The notes: generated by a model from the sequence alone, not told the origin. A stretch of DNA of 60,000 nucleotides from Tubulanus polymorphus (GCF_964204645.1 NC_134035.1:1752001-1812000), one strand, 5' to 3'. Shown: positions 12,110 through 25,242, numbered from the stretch's first letter. Made by a program: numbers and translations.

Positions 12110-12584
12110 CCCTTTCAGTCCGTCTACATCGGTGTACAAAACAGAGATAGACTTTGCTAGTACATCGCACTGTGGTGCATTGATGTTATTAGTAATTAGT
12201 CAATATGTGTCTTGCAAGATAGTAGCACCTGTCAAACATGAAATATAAGTTACGAACGATACACTGCACTGTGGTGCATTGATGTTATTAGTAATTAGTC
12301 AATATGTCTTGACAGATGGCAGCACCTGTCAAACATGAAATATAAGTTACTAACGATACACCGCACTGTGGTGCATTGATGTTATTAGTAATTAGTCAAT
12401 ATGTCTTGACAGATGGCAGCACCTGTCAAACATGAAATAAAAGTTACTAACGATACACCGCACCGTGGTGTAGACACACTAAAGTGGTATTCCTGTTATT
12501 CAACATACTGGGATGGAATTCTTTCAAAATTTTCAAATTATCTGCACAGCGCTTAAAGGTATTGATTAGTCAGCACTGAAATGG
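12110..12584. mobile_element. TTAA-flanked piggyBac-type MITE with internal triplication
   Basis: Starts CCCTTTCAGTC after TTAA (12106-12109) and ends GCACTGAAATGG before TTAA (12585-12588). A unit of about 117 bp holding CACTGTGGTGCATTGATG and CACCTGTCAAACATGAAA occurs three times in tandem, making this copy about 200 bp longer than the others. Confidence 0.85.
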
Positions 12585-13259
12585 TTAATGAATACGTGAA
12601 AGAATGGACTAATATTGCTTAGTCAATTATCTACCCAATGAAGCCACTGTGCACTATTAGTGATTAGTTAACGTAACATGATACTAGCTGTTTTTATTGT
12701 TTTTCGATAATGTAATCTTCAAAGACATTGTTTAGTGATTGCTAAATTTTCTATTTTCGATTGTTTGTAATGAATTAAGAAACTAAAGAAATTAAGCCGC
12801 TGTCAGTAGGGATTAATATTGTGTAATACAAATCGCACTTATCCGAATTTCTCGTTTTATGACGACTAGTTTCTAATCCTTAAGTAGTTTCCGGACTAAT
12901 TTAAAGTTTATGATGGGTTTGGGTTTAACATGCCGGATTAGATATGATGATTGTCTCGACTTGTCTGTAGCTACGGATGATTTTGCAGATTATGAAATAG
13001 TTCAGAACTGCGATGAACCAGCTGGGAAAAAGTTCATCGGCATTTTTATGTTTACTTTCCGGACAAATAGTGATTAGCGCTAACTGAAGAGGTCTATCAG
13101 TGGTTCTTTTCGACATCCCGTATTGAAAGTTAATATAATGAAAGGACCGATCCTCGAAATCTTGCAAATGACCATGTTATATTTTGTTGTGATGTATGGC
13201 AAGTCTCCCATACTGTCAGGTATAACTAGCTATCCATACTCCGTGTTGATAATCTTTAA

Positions 13260-13443
13260 CAGGGTGGCCACTTACTTGGAAGTCAGGTAGATTTGTTGAG
13301 ATTACTAGATTGCGCGTAAAATCAACTAGTTTCCATCTATGTCTTTTGTATTTGACTGCGTTAATTGATTGAATTTTTAGCAGATCAGTGCGGGAAAACA
13401 ACTTACATGTCAGGGAATAGTTAGGGAAGAGTTGAAGTAATAC
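13260..13443. mobile_element. Dispersed element starting CAGGGTGGCCACTT
   Basis: Begins CAGGGTGGCCACTTACTTGG and contains GATTGAATTTTTAGCAGATC and GTCAGGGAATAGT. Related copies at 29372-29679 and 35422-35682; the last ends AAAGTGGCCACCCTG, the inverse of this start, so the family has inverted ends (hAT-like CAGGG termini; inference). Confidence 0.6.
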
Positions 13444-13780
13444 ATACCTCAACTATGCTGTTATTCTTTCATTTTTTTTCATACACGAAATAAGATATTC
13501 TCTCAAAATCAACATATCAGCATCGCATAGAGCAACTGCTACAAATTGTTGTCCGAGATAACAATGTTACCATGGTTATCAAGCACAATAAATCCTCTGC
13601 AATGTAGAGATTGTTAAAGCTGTTAAGCCGATTTTTGCTCGTTGGCTTCTGAGATGAAATTGGTCCAGACTATATTCGGACGATTAACTGGACACTCCGT
13701 GACCAGAGCTGTTGCTGTCAACTTCATTTCATTTGATCTGATCTGAAGGGAGTCACAATTAAGGGCCTTGCCTGAAAAAA

Positions 13781-14523
13781 TGTCAAAATTACTCATGATA
13801 CAAACTACTGCAATATAAAAGTTGAAACAATATCAAAATTACTTGCAGTACAGATTTCTGCAATATAGAAATTGAAGCAATGTCAAAATGACTCGTAGTA
13901 CAAACTACTGCAATATAGAAATTGAAACAATGTCAAAATGACTCGTAGTACAGACTACTGCAATATAGAAATTGAAACAATGTCAAAATGACTCGTAGTA
14001 CTGACTACCGCAATATAGAAATTGAAACAATTTCAAAATGACTCGTAGTACTGACTACTGCAATATAGAAATTGAAACAATGTCAAAATGACTCGTAGTA
14101 CAGACTACTGCAATATAGAAATTGAAGCAATGTCAAAATGACTCATAGTACAAACTACTGCAATATAGAAATTGAAACAATGTCAAAATGACTCGTAGTA
14201 CAGACTACTGCAATATAGAAATTGAAACAATGTCAAAATGACTCATAGTACAAACTACTGCAATATAGAAATTGAAACAATTTCAAAATGACTCGTAGTA
14301 CTGACTACTGCAATATAGAAATTGAAGCAATGTCAAAATGACTCGTAGTACTGACTACTGCAATATAGAAATTGAAACAATTTCAAAATGACTCGTAGTA
14401 CTGACAACTGCAATATAGAAATTGAAACAATTTCAAAATGACTCGTAGTACTGACTACTGCAATATAGAAATTGAAACAATGTCAAAATGACTCGTAGTA
14501 CAGACTACTGCAATATAGAAATT
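13781..14523. repeat. 50-bp minisatellite, about 15 units
   Basis: Unit words TGTCAAAATGACTCGTAGTA, CAGACTACTG and CAATATAGAAATTGAAACAA; exact 50-bp period. Variant sites (tgtc/tttc, cag/caa/ctg, aaac/aagc) recur in patterned order, suggesting a higher-order structure. Confidence 0.97.
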
Positions 14524-14534
14524 TCTAACAATGT

Positions 14535-17255
14535 CGAATGAACACCGATTAAACTGATAGCGTGCAGATACGCGATTTGTAGCGATCTGTCCAACCTCAT
14601 CTGTCAGACAAATAACTATTGACGATATTCGAAATAAAACCATCTACGTATACGACAATCAAACGAAGGCTCGGTCTCAATAAATCATGTTTATTATGTT
14701 TCGCGGCAGAAACATTTCCATTTTTGATTTCTGAATTGCTGTTTATCAATCATAGCCGATGGGAATGCAGTAAGGTCTATCAACCGACAGAGATTGCCTG
14801 GAAGTAGATGAATTCGTGAACATATCGTTGTCAACTAAGGTAAACGTTGTAGACTCAGATTGCCGGGAAATATCGCGTGCCTCGGACAAAATGTTGTGGT
14901 TTTCCTAGTTCATCTGATTACGTCCCATACTTCGCTCTGACTAACCTGTAATTCACTTGCCACGGAAAAGCATCTCTCAGTCCCGACAGGAGAGGACCAA
15001 TATGTCATAGGTTTTTATTCTATTCTATGTTTTATAGTTTGATGGTTTTGATTGGTAGCTTGATAATACTGTGCTGCACCCTAGTGCCACTATGAGTATA
15101 CTCAAAGGTTGGCATTGGAGCTGTTACAAAGTCAGCCTTCGTTTGAAATTGACCAATGAGCATTGAGAATGAAGCTGAATTCACATTGCCAGCCAATCAG
15201 AAACCCTGTCATTCCCTAAATATGAAACTGGTAATTGGAAGAATCAGTGTGAAATTTGTCAGTTATAACCATGGTTTCTCATTGTTACTATGGTGGTTTT
15301 CACCCAGATTGAGTATTTACCCCTAGGGATAACTTTGATACCGGACCAGGACGACTGGTCCCATATGCATCAAATCCTTTTTTCGATAGGCCTTAATCCT
15401 ATTACCCCAGCGCACGACCGCCCCAGCCATCCCGCCCCAACACAAGACCATCCCAGCCAACGCGAGACCGTCTTGATATTGTCTTTCGTCAAACGATATC
15501 GATAAAGTAGATGATTTGAATTGATCGTGATGGATACGTTCTCGTATCGCGGAATGAAGGCTGCAATTCATCAGCGCGAAAAAAACCCGCGAGATCAGTC
15601 GGAGAGATGACTTTATGGAAGCAATCGGCTGTCATACCCGACAATATCGATCATCATACACACAACCGATCTCATCAAACGCAGCATAATTATTGAAACG
15701 GTCTATATGAAAAATTGCCGTCTGCCGATAATGATATTAATCTTAATGGAGGGCATACACAGTCGCCCATTCACCGAAACTAAACCGACCTAACGGACCG
15801 ACCTACTGCCTTATTATCTCGTCTCCGTCATCCTCTCTCTCCATCGATCGGCGGTGGGTGGTTAATCACCGGCGATGGCTATTTATAATCATCACTGGCC
15901 CGCTTGGATTGACGAAAAAAATATCCAATTAACCCGGCCATGAATGATTGATGTCGGTGGCTCGTCTCTCCCGTACGTCGCCATGTCGCCCGCTCCCGTA
16001 TGTCACCACGCCACGCCGCCCGGGTTCAACCCGATCACGATCATTCAGCAATCAAAAGTTCAAACTATTAGCCCGGTTTCAACGGTCTAAAAGGACCGAG
16101 CGAGTTCACACAAGTCTGTTCTGAATTGTTGAGTTTTGCTTTAAAATGAACCAATTGGGTACCAGTAATAATACTGTGGCAGGAGAGTTTTCAACTAGGT
16201 GTCAACTTTTCTGATTAGTAAATCAATTCTCAGTGACATCTATACCATGATACACTGAGTGACAAAGGGAATCCTAAATCTATATCTATTCAATTATGTC
16301 CCCGCTGTGGAAGGTTTTTGAGAAAAGGGAGGAGGGAGGAAAGTATCCTACTATATCTAAACAACTAATCAGTGCTGCCCAGCAAGCATCCGAAGGAGAA
16401 CTTCCTAACATTTCTGGAAGTAAAAAATGATATCCCGTCAACCATAAACCATTTGGATTGTATAGCTTTGGTTTAGGATCGATGGGCAGAATTTTGGTCC
16501 ACCAAGTCGGACAAACAGTTATAGCCCAACGCACACGCCGAGGTAAAAACGTTTTATTACCACGTGTTATGCCATGTGCAATTCTCATCACATCGTTTGC
16601 AAGCAGCGAAACGTTTTTTTTTTTTTTTAGAAAACATACGGCTTTAGTGGCCGATGCTCCATTTCAGCCGTAAATGAATCGTTAGCAACGCTTTCTGGTC
16701 GAAAATTAAACACATTATTTCGCTATAAATTCGCTAAAATGATCGATAGTTTTGTATATGATATTTGTACAAGGGATTTCGTCTTATCGATGTTTATTTT
16801 TTTTCGTATCTCGGCGGTTATCGACGCGTTAAAAAGCGACGCCTAGCATCGCCGACCGCCGTGAGAGAGAGGGAGAGAGAGAGAGAGAGAGGGAGAGAGG
16901 GAGAAAGAAACGTGTATAACGTTGTTAGTATGTGCAGCTGATATTGCGAGATTTCTTTCCCATATCAATATTTCACCGAGCTATTTATTATACGATGCTA
17001 TTAGTGTTGTTCAGATTGTCACCCGCGATTGGTTTACAAATCGTATTACAGCGCGGCCCATCTGTCGGTGTGACAAGAATATCTGACAAATTTGTACGCT
17101 GTTTTTTTTTGTTGGCGTTTCATGGTCGGTGATGATGTGTCGGATACTGGTAAAACTGAAAACTGATCATAGTTTGGCTCATGAAGCCGCACTAGGATTT
17201 TCGTGACTTGCTAGATATGATCTCCCATCAGTTGCTTCCTCGCTTATGTCACAAA
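14535..17255. other. Stretch without a supported gene
   Basis: Holds a (GA)n tract at 16864-16909 and an unrecognised 101-codon minus-strand frame (16591 to 16286) with no domain I know. 15730-16050 is GC-richer and non-repetitive, with CTATTTATAA (MEF2-like) and several CGAT-rich words; it could be regulatory. Confidence 0.45.
16286..16591 (-). other. Unrecognised 101-codon open frame
   Basis: Open frame rich in Trp, Pro and Leu, with no signal peptide or known motif. Length is within what chance gives in 60 kb. Listed only so that it can be searched; it may be a transposon fragment. Confidence 0.12.
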
Positions 17256-17261
17256 GACGCT

Positions 17262-17530
17262 TTGCACCTACTGGCTAGATCTAATGAAGACTGGATTAGG
17301 TCACACATTGCTTTGTACTGATTGGCCAGATTTCGTAATGACTAAATGAGGTCACAAATCCTAACTAAATAGTTAACATCTATTGGCTGAATCTCATGTG
17401 GACTGAATGAGGTCATACAATTGCTTTTTACTGATTGGCTGAATCTCATGAATACTGAATGAGGTCATACAATGGCTTTGTACTGATTGGCTGAATCTCA
17501 TGTGGACTGAATGAGGTCATACAAATTGTA
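17262..17530. repeat. About 52-bp degenerate tandem repeat
   Basis: Four to five units with TACTGATTGGCTGAATCTCA, TGTGGACTGAATGAGGTCAT. Followed at 17540-17638 by two near-identical copies of a 49-50 bp unit with TTTTTACTGATGAACCAGTT. Confidence 0.8.
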
Positions 17531-18138
17531 TTGTAACAATAGATTTTTACTGATGAACCAGTTTGACCTGTACAAAATCGTCTCAATATAGATTTTTACT
17601 GATGAACCAGTTTGACCTGTACAAAATCGTCTCAATATGAACGTGGCTATATTGTCATAATAAAGCAACGACTTGACTAGTTAATTGACTTGACTTGTAA
17701 ATCGTAAACAGAGTCTTTTGTATATATCGGTGTATATCAGGAGTACATGATAGTACATTATACTAATGAAGCCATTATTGTCGATACAATTAGTGTAAAA
17801 TTAAAGAGCGTTTTCGTGATATCAATTATTAATCGCTATTTCATACGGAACGATTGCGACGACTCAAGTGGAGAGCGTTGTATCTAGTCGGATTGTAGGC
17901 AACTAATTGCCTGCAGCTAGTATTCTATTCAACCTCGTCTGTTTTGTCGTCGTCGTAGTAATATCATATGCGACGTCACGTTTAAGTCTATACGGTAATT
18001 CGATTGACAATACGCGGTGATTAGATGAATACTAATCGTCATCGCGCAGTAAGTTGTGTTCCGCGGCTGATTAAACTCGGATGTTTTCGCCAAAAACGTA
18101 TTTTTTTAATCATCTTTTTAATCTTTCCACGGTTTGAA

Positions 18139-18433
18139 CCCTTTCATCAGCGCCGACTAATTCATACCAAAAAGTGAACGAGATAATTTGAAGATTTTAA
18201 AGAATACCAGCCCAGTGTGTCCAATAATGGGCATACCGCTTTGGTGCGTCTACACCGCACTGCGGTGTATCGTTAAATAATGCACTTGGTTTGACAAAAG
18301 GTGCTGCCCTTTAGGTGCTGCCATTTTTCATGAGAGATAAGAAACTTATTACCATCAATACACTGCAATGCGGTGTACTTGCGAAGTCAAAGACTGATGA
18401 GTACATCGCACAGTTGTGTAGATACTGAAAGGG
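18139..18433. mobile_element. TTAA/CCCTTTCAG MITE copy
   Basis: Begins CCCTTTCATCAGCGCCGACT and ends ACTGAAAGGG; internal CTACACCGCACTGCGGTGTA and TACACTGCAATGCGGTGTAC hairpin words. The flanks have drifted from TTAA (TGAA and TTAG). Confidence 0.75.
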
Positions 18434-18904
18434 TTAGTAGGACTGATTTGTGGATGGGCAGAAACTGTTATTGTAGTATTCTTGAAGATGACTATTAGGA
18501 TATATAGCTTTGATTTCACGCCCGCCTCAGAATTCAATTTCGATCGTCGTTGCGAAATTTTTTTCAATTCATTTTCATCGTCGCATGTCAATTAACATGA
18601 ATAAATAAATCGCCGAACGACTAGACCTGATGTTAATACGCGTGCATCCATTGAGCGCAAACATTTCATGCGCGTATATTAATATTTGCGCGTTCACGTC
18701 AACGCTGCTCTCAAAAACCGATATCATTTACTGCTTCAAGCGTGTATAGGAGACGTATTGGTGATTCCGATGATTTTTTTACGTTGCGGAATGAAGTCGC
18801 ACTCGTTGTCCGATATCGATATATGATCATCGGCTATCAAACTGTCTTGAACTTTCATCTACGTATCATCAAACTTCAGTGCATCATCGATGTTATCAGT
18901 TGAG

Positions 18905-19475
18905 ATTAGGTGGATATATTGATGTAACTTGTAAAGTCTTGGTGGATATGTTGATGTCAGTGGATGTATCAATGTAAACTGATACTAGGTGGATATATTG
19001 ATGTAATTTTTAAAGACTTCGTCGATGTATTGATGTCAGTGGATGTATCAATATAAACTGAGGTGGATATATTGGTGTAACTTGTAGAGACAATTTAACG
19101 ACGCTAGATATGTCGATGTAGCTAGATGTAATCCGTTGAGACTAGGTGAATATATCGATATAACTTGTAAAAACTTAATGGATATATTGATGTCAGTGGA
19201 TGTACCAATATAAACCGAGTTGGATATATTGGTGTAACTTGTAGAGACATTTTAATGACGCTAGGTGGATATGTCGATGTATCTGGATAGATGAATGTAA
19301 TCCATTGAGACTAGGTAGATGAATTGATGTAACTTATAAAGACTTTGTGGATATTTCAATTTCAATATCGGTGGACTATATGGATATGTCAGTGTGTAGG
19401 TAGTTATTTTGATGAAGCTGGATATCGAGACTAGGTCGTTGATATATCGATGTCATCTATGGAGACTTTATATGA
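18905..19475. repeat. Degenerate ATATTGATGTAACTTG repeat upstream of PLCL
   Basis: Many imperfect units with GGTGGATATATTGATGTAAC, GTCAGTGGATGTATC and GAGACTAGGT words, spacing 40-60 bp. It ends within 200 bp of the proposed PLCL exon 1, so it lies in the promoter-proximal region. Confidence 0.75.
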
Positions 19476-19513
19476 ACATATAAATATCACACGAGTTTCA
19501 TCGAAGGGACATC

Positions 19514-19519
19514 TATAAA
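19514..19519 (+). promoter_or_regulatory. TATA-like box upstream of PLCL exon 1
   Basis: TATAAA lies about 145 bases before the proposed ATG, a spacing that would allow a short 5' UTR. A TATAAA in AT-rich DNA is expected by chance, so this is only a candidate. Confidence 0.2.
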
Positions 19520-19662
19520 TGGAACCGAATATCCGTTATAGATGTATTGATTGAAAAGCGCCGGCGGAAAATATATCCGACCGCACCCAACTACTCGGTC
19601 GTCGTCGCATCGATATCAATTCACCGGTCGAATCGTGATCGTCAGTGGCGTCGACAGCTACG

Positions 19663-19777
19663 ATGGATGCAGTCGATGGTAACAGTAATAACGTGCGACT
19701 GGTGGAATTCCGCGCGCTCGACGAAAGCGCAGCGTCCGGCTATAAACGCACGCGCAAGATTAAATTCTACGACCCAG
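19663..19777 (+). CDS. PLCL: PLCL exon 1 (proposed): start codon and PP1-docking-like tail
   Basis: Encodes residues 1-38 plus one base. The ATG at 19663 follows an in-frame TGA at 19636. The exon ends CCAG|GTGATG, leaving one base that joins the two leading bases of exon 2 to make an Ala codon. Residues 31-35 read RKIKF, which fits the PP1 docking pattern [RK]-[VI]-x-[FW]; vertebrate PLCL carries a PP1 docking motif at about this distance before the PH domain. Assignment is an inference: the next exon is 13.7 kb away and another exon could intervene. Confidence 0.6.
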
Positions 19778-22700
19778 GTGATGCTTGTTTTTGTACAGCT
19801 GTTTTCATTCCGTGAATGTAATTTGTAGACGTAATGTTTTTTTTCGCACACGTATTGGATAGCTCCTAGAATGTCCAAATAGGAGCCATCCCTATCTGGA
19901 GTTGAGAATCCCGTATGTGTCCGTCACTGGGACTGTTGATTCGATTCCGGTTTAATTGTATTTTGGTATCGTCAGAAGCTTGATGATGCTGCAGGACAGC
20001 AAGCTCAGGACCCGGTGGCACAGTCAACACTTAAGCTCAAATGTGGTCGTGTGAGACCAACATGAGCAGTTGCTCCAAAGTTGGTTAGAATTAATCGCGT
20101 TGCATGGTACCCATCGTGTTCGTCCACATCCAGTTCCTCACTCGAATCAAGCGTAACGATTAAGAGAAGTAACAGTGAAATTACGCACCCACACCGGGGA
20201 TCGAACCCGGGTCCCGTACGTATAGAAGGCAAGCGCGCTAGACCAGTAGAACTAATTGGCCAGTGGTTATACAGCTTGTCCTAGATGCGTAACGCAACTT
20301 TTCGGCAACTGGCCACAGTCTTATTTTGTTCGATAGGTCATACTATGAACCAAACCTGGTCTCAATTCTAAGCCTTCACTATACAGCCGATGAGAATAGA
20401 ACAAAAACCCATAATTAATAGAATTGTTCTATGAGTTTGGCGTTTTGTATCGAATGCTATGAGCCGTGAAAATTTATTTTGAAAATAATACGAATATCGA
20501 AACGTCTCAAACTACACTATTATGGTTTCTCTTAATCTGTGTTTGAAGATACGAATCCCCTGAGATTTTGCTACGTGTCGCTGGACAGCGGTATTGTGTT
20601 TAATAATCGTATTGTGACATTTATAGTCACTCTTGTATCCGTTTCCAATATTGTTCTTATTCGTAAAATCTATTTTCCCCATCGATTCGAATGTATTTTT
20701 AGCTATGTTTTTATTGTTAATCGATTTATGCGAGATAAAACCAGAAATAAATAGCTGTAGGCGTTTAGTAAGTTATTTTGCCTTTCAGTGTTAGAAATAC
20801 ACAAACAACCCTGTCATTGTTATTGGGCGTGAGACACCACGTATGATGAAAATCACAGCAATAACCACACTGTTCTAAGAGTGACCCGTAAGATCATCTG
20901 GTATTCAGACTCTTCTAGGAGTAACCCATTAGATCATCTGGTATTCACGCCGTTCTAGTGGTAACCTGTAAGATCAGCTGGTATTCAAACCGTTCTAGGG
21001 GTAACCCGTAAGATCAGCTGGTATTCACGCCGTTCTAGTGGTAACCTGTAAGATCAGCTGGTATTCAAACCGTTCTAGGGGTAACCCGTAAGATCAGCTG
21101 GTATTCATACTGTTCTAGGGGTAACCCGTAAGATCAGCTGGTATTCACGCCGTTCTAGGGGTAACTCGTAAGATCAGCTGGTATTCACACTGTTCTAGGG
21201 GTAACCCGTAAAATTGGCTGGTATTCAGGCTGCAGAGTTCATAATTGGCTCAAGCATCATATCATATCTTTCTATTGTGAAGTGTTGGAGACTGATAATT
21301 GACCACTGATACTTACGTCGTACTCGGTGACTGTGAGAATATAAACAGCAGTTGTAGATGATGATACTAACAATCGATCGTGACCCGATAATAAGGCTGC
21401 ATTTCGCTTGAAAATGAACATCGATTTACGGATTTGAAGTAGTTAGTAGAAGTGACAATGTTGTCGGCGCTATATCGCGGTGACATTGTTTACCGCTAAT
21501 TGATTTGCGCTACTCGATTGTGAAGATATATTTGAATTCTCTTATTGATTTCTCTATTTGTCCAATAAATTAGCATTATACATTCGTATACTCGACTTTA
21601 CTTGAAAATGAATTTCTGTAACCATTTTCCCTTTTGCCTGTCCATTTTCCTAAAAAAATAGCCGTAACTCGAAATAGCCATGTATAATGTCTGCTTGTCG
21701 CGCTTCTGTATCACTGAATTGCAATTGTTACTGTAGGATTCTAGAAGGTGTATCAAATTTCTGGGGTAGAATGACCCCTTGAAATCATGAAAGATTTCAA
21801 CTCGAAAACTCGCGACTTTTTCAGTCCAGTTTTTAAGGCTTGAAATTTGAAATGTGAACACGCCCTGCAGTTGCGTTCTGCGTCAGAGAGCGATTCGACT
21901 CGAAAAAAAAGAAAGTAGAAGTTTTACCGATATTTATAGAGTTGAATAGACTCTATTGGAACTAAATTTATCGAAAAATACCGTCTGCCGTAATTGCATT
22001 GTCTGGCTGACGTGTGTGTTTTAACCTGTTACCATAGTAATGTGTTGGATGTCTATAATTATGATGCAGACGTGTTACTCGAAATCGTATTCCGTTTGTT
22101 TCTAATTCGTGCCGTATTTCCGGCAAAAAACGATTTGTTTTCCTTCGTAAAACGAAATGACTTTCCATTTGTGATCGCTCGCGCTATTTTTCCGGCAAAA
22201 ATCACTTGTTTTTCCCCATAAAATGACGGAATTATGAAAACGATGAAAACGCTTCGTAGGCTGGTCATCAATAATACCCGACAAAACAAGTTTTATCTCT
22301 TTGTGTTGATTTGTTTTAGCTTATTACGCAGTCAAACTTGTAGAAGTTGTCATCGGATAAGTAATCATTACCACGTCAATTATTGACGCTAATTAAGTAT
22401 TACCTATTCAGCTAGGTGTAAGTTATCTTATGGATGCAGGGCGTCACATAAGCCGCGATCACACGAGCATTTTTGGCATGGGCCAAATTTTAGCACGGTA
22501 CAAATGATATGATTATCAAGTGGTTTACGTGCGATCGTGCGCGCTCTAATCAGGCACGGGCCAAATTTCAGCCTCAAGACTCGAGCCTGATCCGCGCCAA
22601 TTTGACCTGGGCCGTATCATCTCCGTGTGATCTCGGCTATATTTGCTTCAGAATGTGCTTAAGTTGTCAGCTTAGAATTCCGATTGTAAAAACTTATCTA

Positions 22701-25242
22701 TATCGGTCAAAGTATTCAAGAAATAAACGAGAAAATTAGATTTAACCCTTTCAGTGCGTCTACACCGCAGTGTGGTGTATGGATCGGTGATGGATTTTGC
22801 TAGTACACCGCACAGCGGTGTATTGATATAATTAGTAATCAGTTATCTCTATTGAAAGATAGCAGTACCTGTCAGAGTGAAATATTAGTAACTAACGATA
22901 CACCGCACCGCAGTGTAGGCGCACTATAGTGGTATTCCCGTTATTCAACACACAAGGGTGGATTTTTTCAAAATTTTCAAATTATCTCCAGCACTATAGG
23001 GTACTAATTAGTCAGCACCGAAAGGGTTAAAGCTGTATAAATATATAATGGTTTTACTCAGCATTTCAGTCCTCGTGGGGGTGTCCTCGAAACTGTTTAC
23101 TAATTTATTCATGTTGGCGTGTACACGATATCACTATCATTAATATCAATATTTCGATGGTAAAAATTCTCTCATTTCGACCGTTTGTAAGTCTGATGAG
23201 AAGTCGGTGGCTGGATTGTTGATCAGTCCATCGGGAGTGATTTAATCTGTAAACCATTAGTAACTGTATGATAGTCGCGCACGCGAGGGTAAGCTAGTTG
23301 TATGCTATTAGCTGTCTGCCGACGTGCATCTGCGTCCAGCTAAAAACTAACCGATCTCATATTTAGGGTATTCTATATGCTATTATCGCAGAAAACCATG
23401 TTATTCCCGAGGGCCTGTGTGCACATTCTCGACTTAGGTACAAAAGTGATCTTATATATACTAGCCGCAATCATACAAGCATTCAAATAGTCAAATTCGG
23501 CCAGTAACAGTTCACACAAGTACCAAATGGACTCGTGCCTGTTTGACATAGGCCAAATTTGGCTTGACTAAAAATCATAGACAAGGTCCTAGCCTAATTT
23601 CAGCACAGGTCAAATTATGACGTGTGAATTATAACTGTGATTCACTTTGCTATGGATTGTTCATGTTCAGTATATGTGTGAACACGCTCTCTAATTAGGC
23701 ACAGGCAAATTTGACTCTGATCCGTGCCAATTTAGCTCTGACTAAATCATCTAAGTGTGATCGTGGGTTTTAAGACCGGGTGTTATACGATATTACCATA
23801 CCATATACGGCTACGACGCCCGGCGAAAAACATCCTGAGGTACCAAAAATGGAAACCGGCCTCTCGGGTTGGTCTGGTCTGTGCCAAATCATCTGTGTGG
23901 TCGTCTCTATCAAGACCGGTCTTAGGCCGTTTGATTGGACCCCGAGATGGTCTTAAATCTATGCCAAGACTGCGCTACGTAATTTAAAGTGGAATTGAAC
24001 TTGTTGACATCTGAATTTGCTATTTAGATACAGTATCTATATGCACATAGAACATTACAATCCGCAGCATTAGTTTCTACAGATTCCGTCAGACTTCATC
24101 AGTGCGGATATCATTACAAAATATACAACAGCAGACATAGTGGTATATTATTGCGGCGTAGCGTAGAGTATTAACTCACCACCGAAATAAATTGCGTTAA
24201 ATTGCGCAGACAACAAGAACCCGATTAGATAACATCGTAGGAGCGAATATTCAATGGCGATTCAAATTCTGATCATAATGAATCTAAAAAGCAATCGTAG
24301 TAATTGAAAGCATGAAAAAATATAGCTGCAAAACGGCGATAATTTGTTTCCTGCACATGTAAGAACTGAAGGAAATTATTATAGAAATAGAAAAGAGTCA
24401 TTGCCAGGGAATGATATTATAACAGGAAAAAATACAGGGGTCAGTGTTGCTGAAAAGTTGATTACAGTAAACCAGTTGATATAATTTCGGAAGAGTATCC
24501 AGATAGTTAAATAATAATAATCATTTGGCCACAAGGGTAAAGGAGCATGGAACTTCGCCTTCAGCAATTAAGGAACATTTAACATCATGTAAAAATTGTG
24601 CATCAAATTTTTCTTTAAAAAACAACTTTTCAATCGTTGATTCTGAAAAAAAAGGCTTTGAAATCACCATCAAAGAGGCATTATATATAAAATCCAAAAA
24701 ACCAAGTATTAACAAACAACTTTCTACACATGGTGTCTCATTTTTACTAAACCAGTTGATAATGGTGACATCCTACTTTTGAGCAACAGGACGCTGAATG
24801 TCACTGCAACGGATGCCCTGATTTGGATATTCTGGGAGCCATCCTGTTTCTTTGACTGATAAATGAATGAAAGGTCGATGCAACACTCATGACAGTGCTT
24901 TATTTCTGGACGGCGGTTTTTTTTTCTAGTGAATGATGAGTTTTTAAAATAGAACGGACAGTACGTACAGAAAAAGGGCCGAAACTGAAAAAAACCCCAG
25001 TGTCTGGTGAACGCATTGTCGATGATCGAGGTTGAAAGAGTTAAAAAAGAGAAACTAAGTTTCAATTTCGTGTAGTTGAATTTAGCAGTTAGCCGAGTTC
25101 ATTAGCCGTATTAACGACAGACTCCGTAATCCATCATTTACCCCTCAGGACAGAGAGTGAACGCTCGCTCACTCACTCGCATTTTGCATTTTTAGTTAAA
25201 TCGATGATGATGATGAATAAATAACGATGATGATTTTATGCA

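Noticed and set aside
19547-19828. 93-codon plus-strand frame across exon 1
   Set aside because: It is a different phase from the exon 1 frame, runs through the donor site, and has no PLCL-like content; the frame from 19663 fits the gene.
20183-20262. Functional tRNA gene on the minus strand
   Set aside because: A and B boxes are good but the acceptor stem does not pair and no clear anticodon stem forms; better explained as a SINE head.
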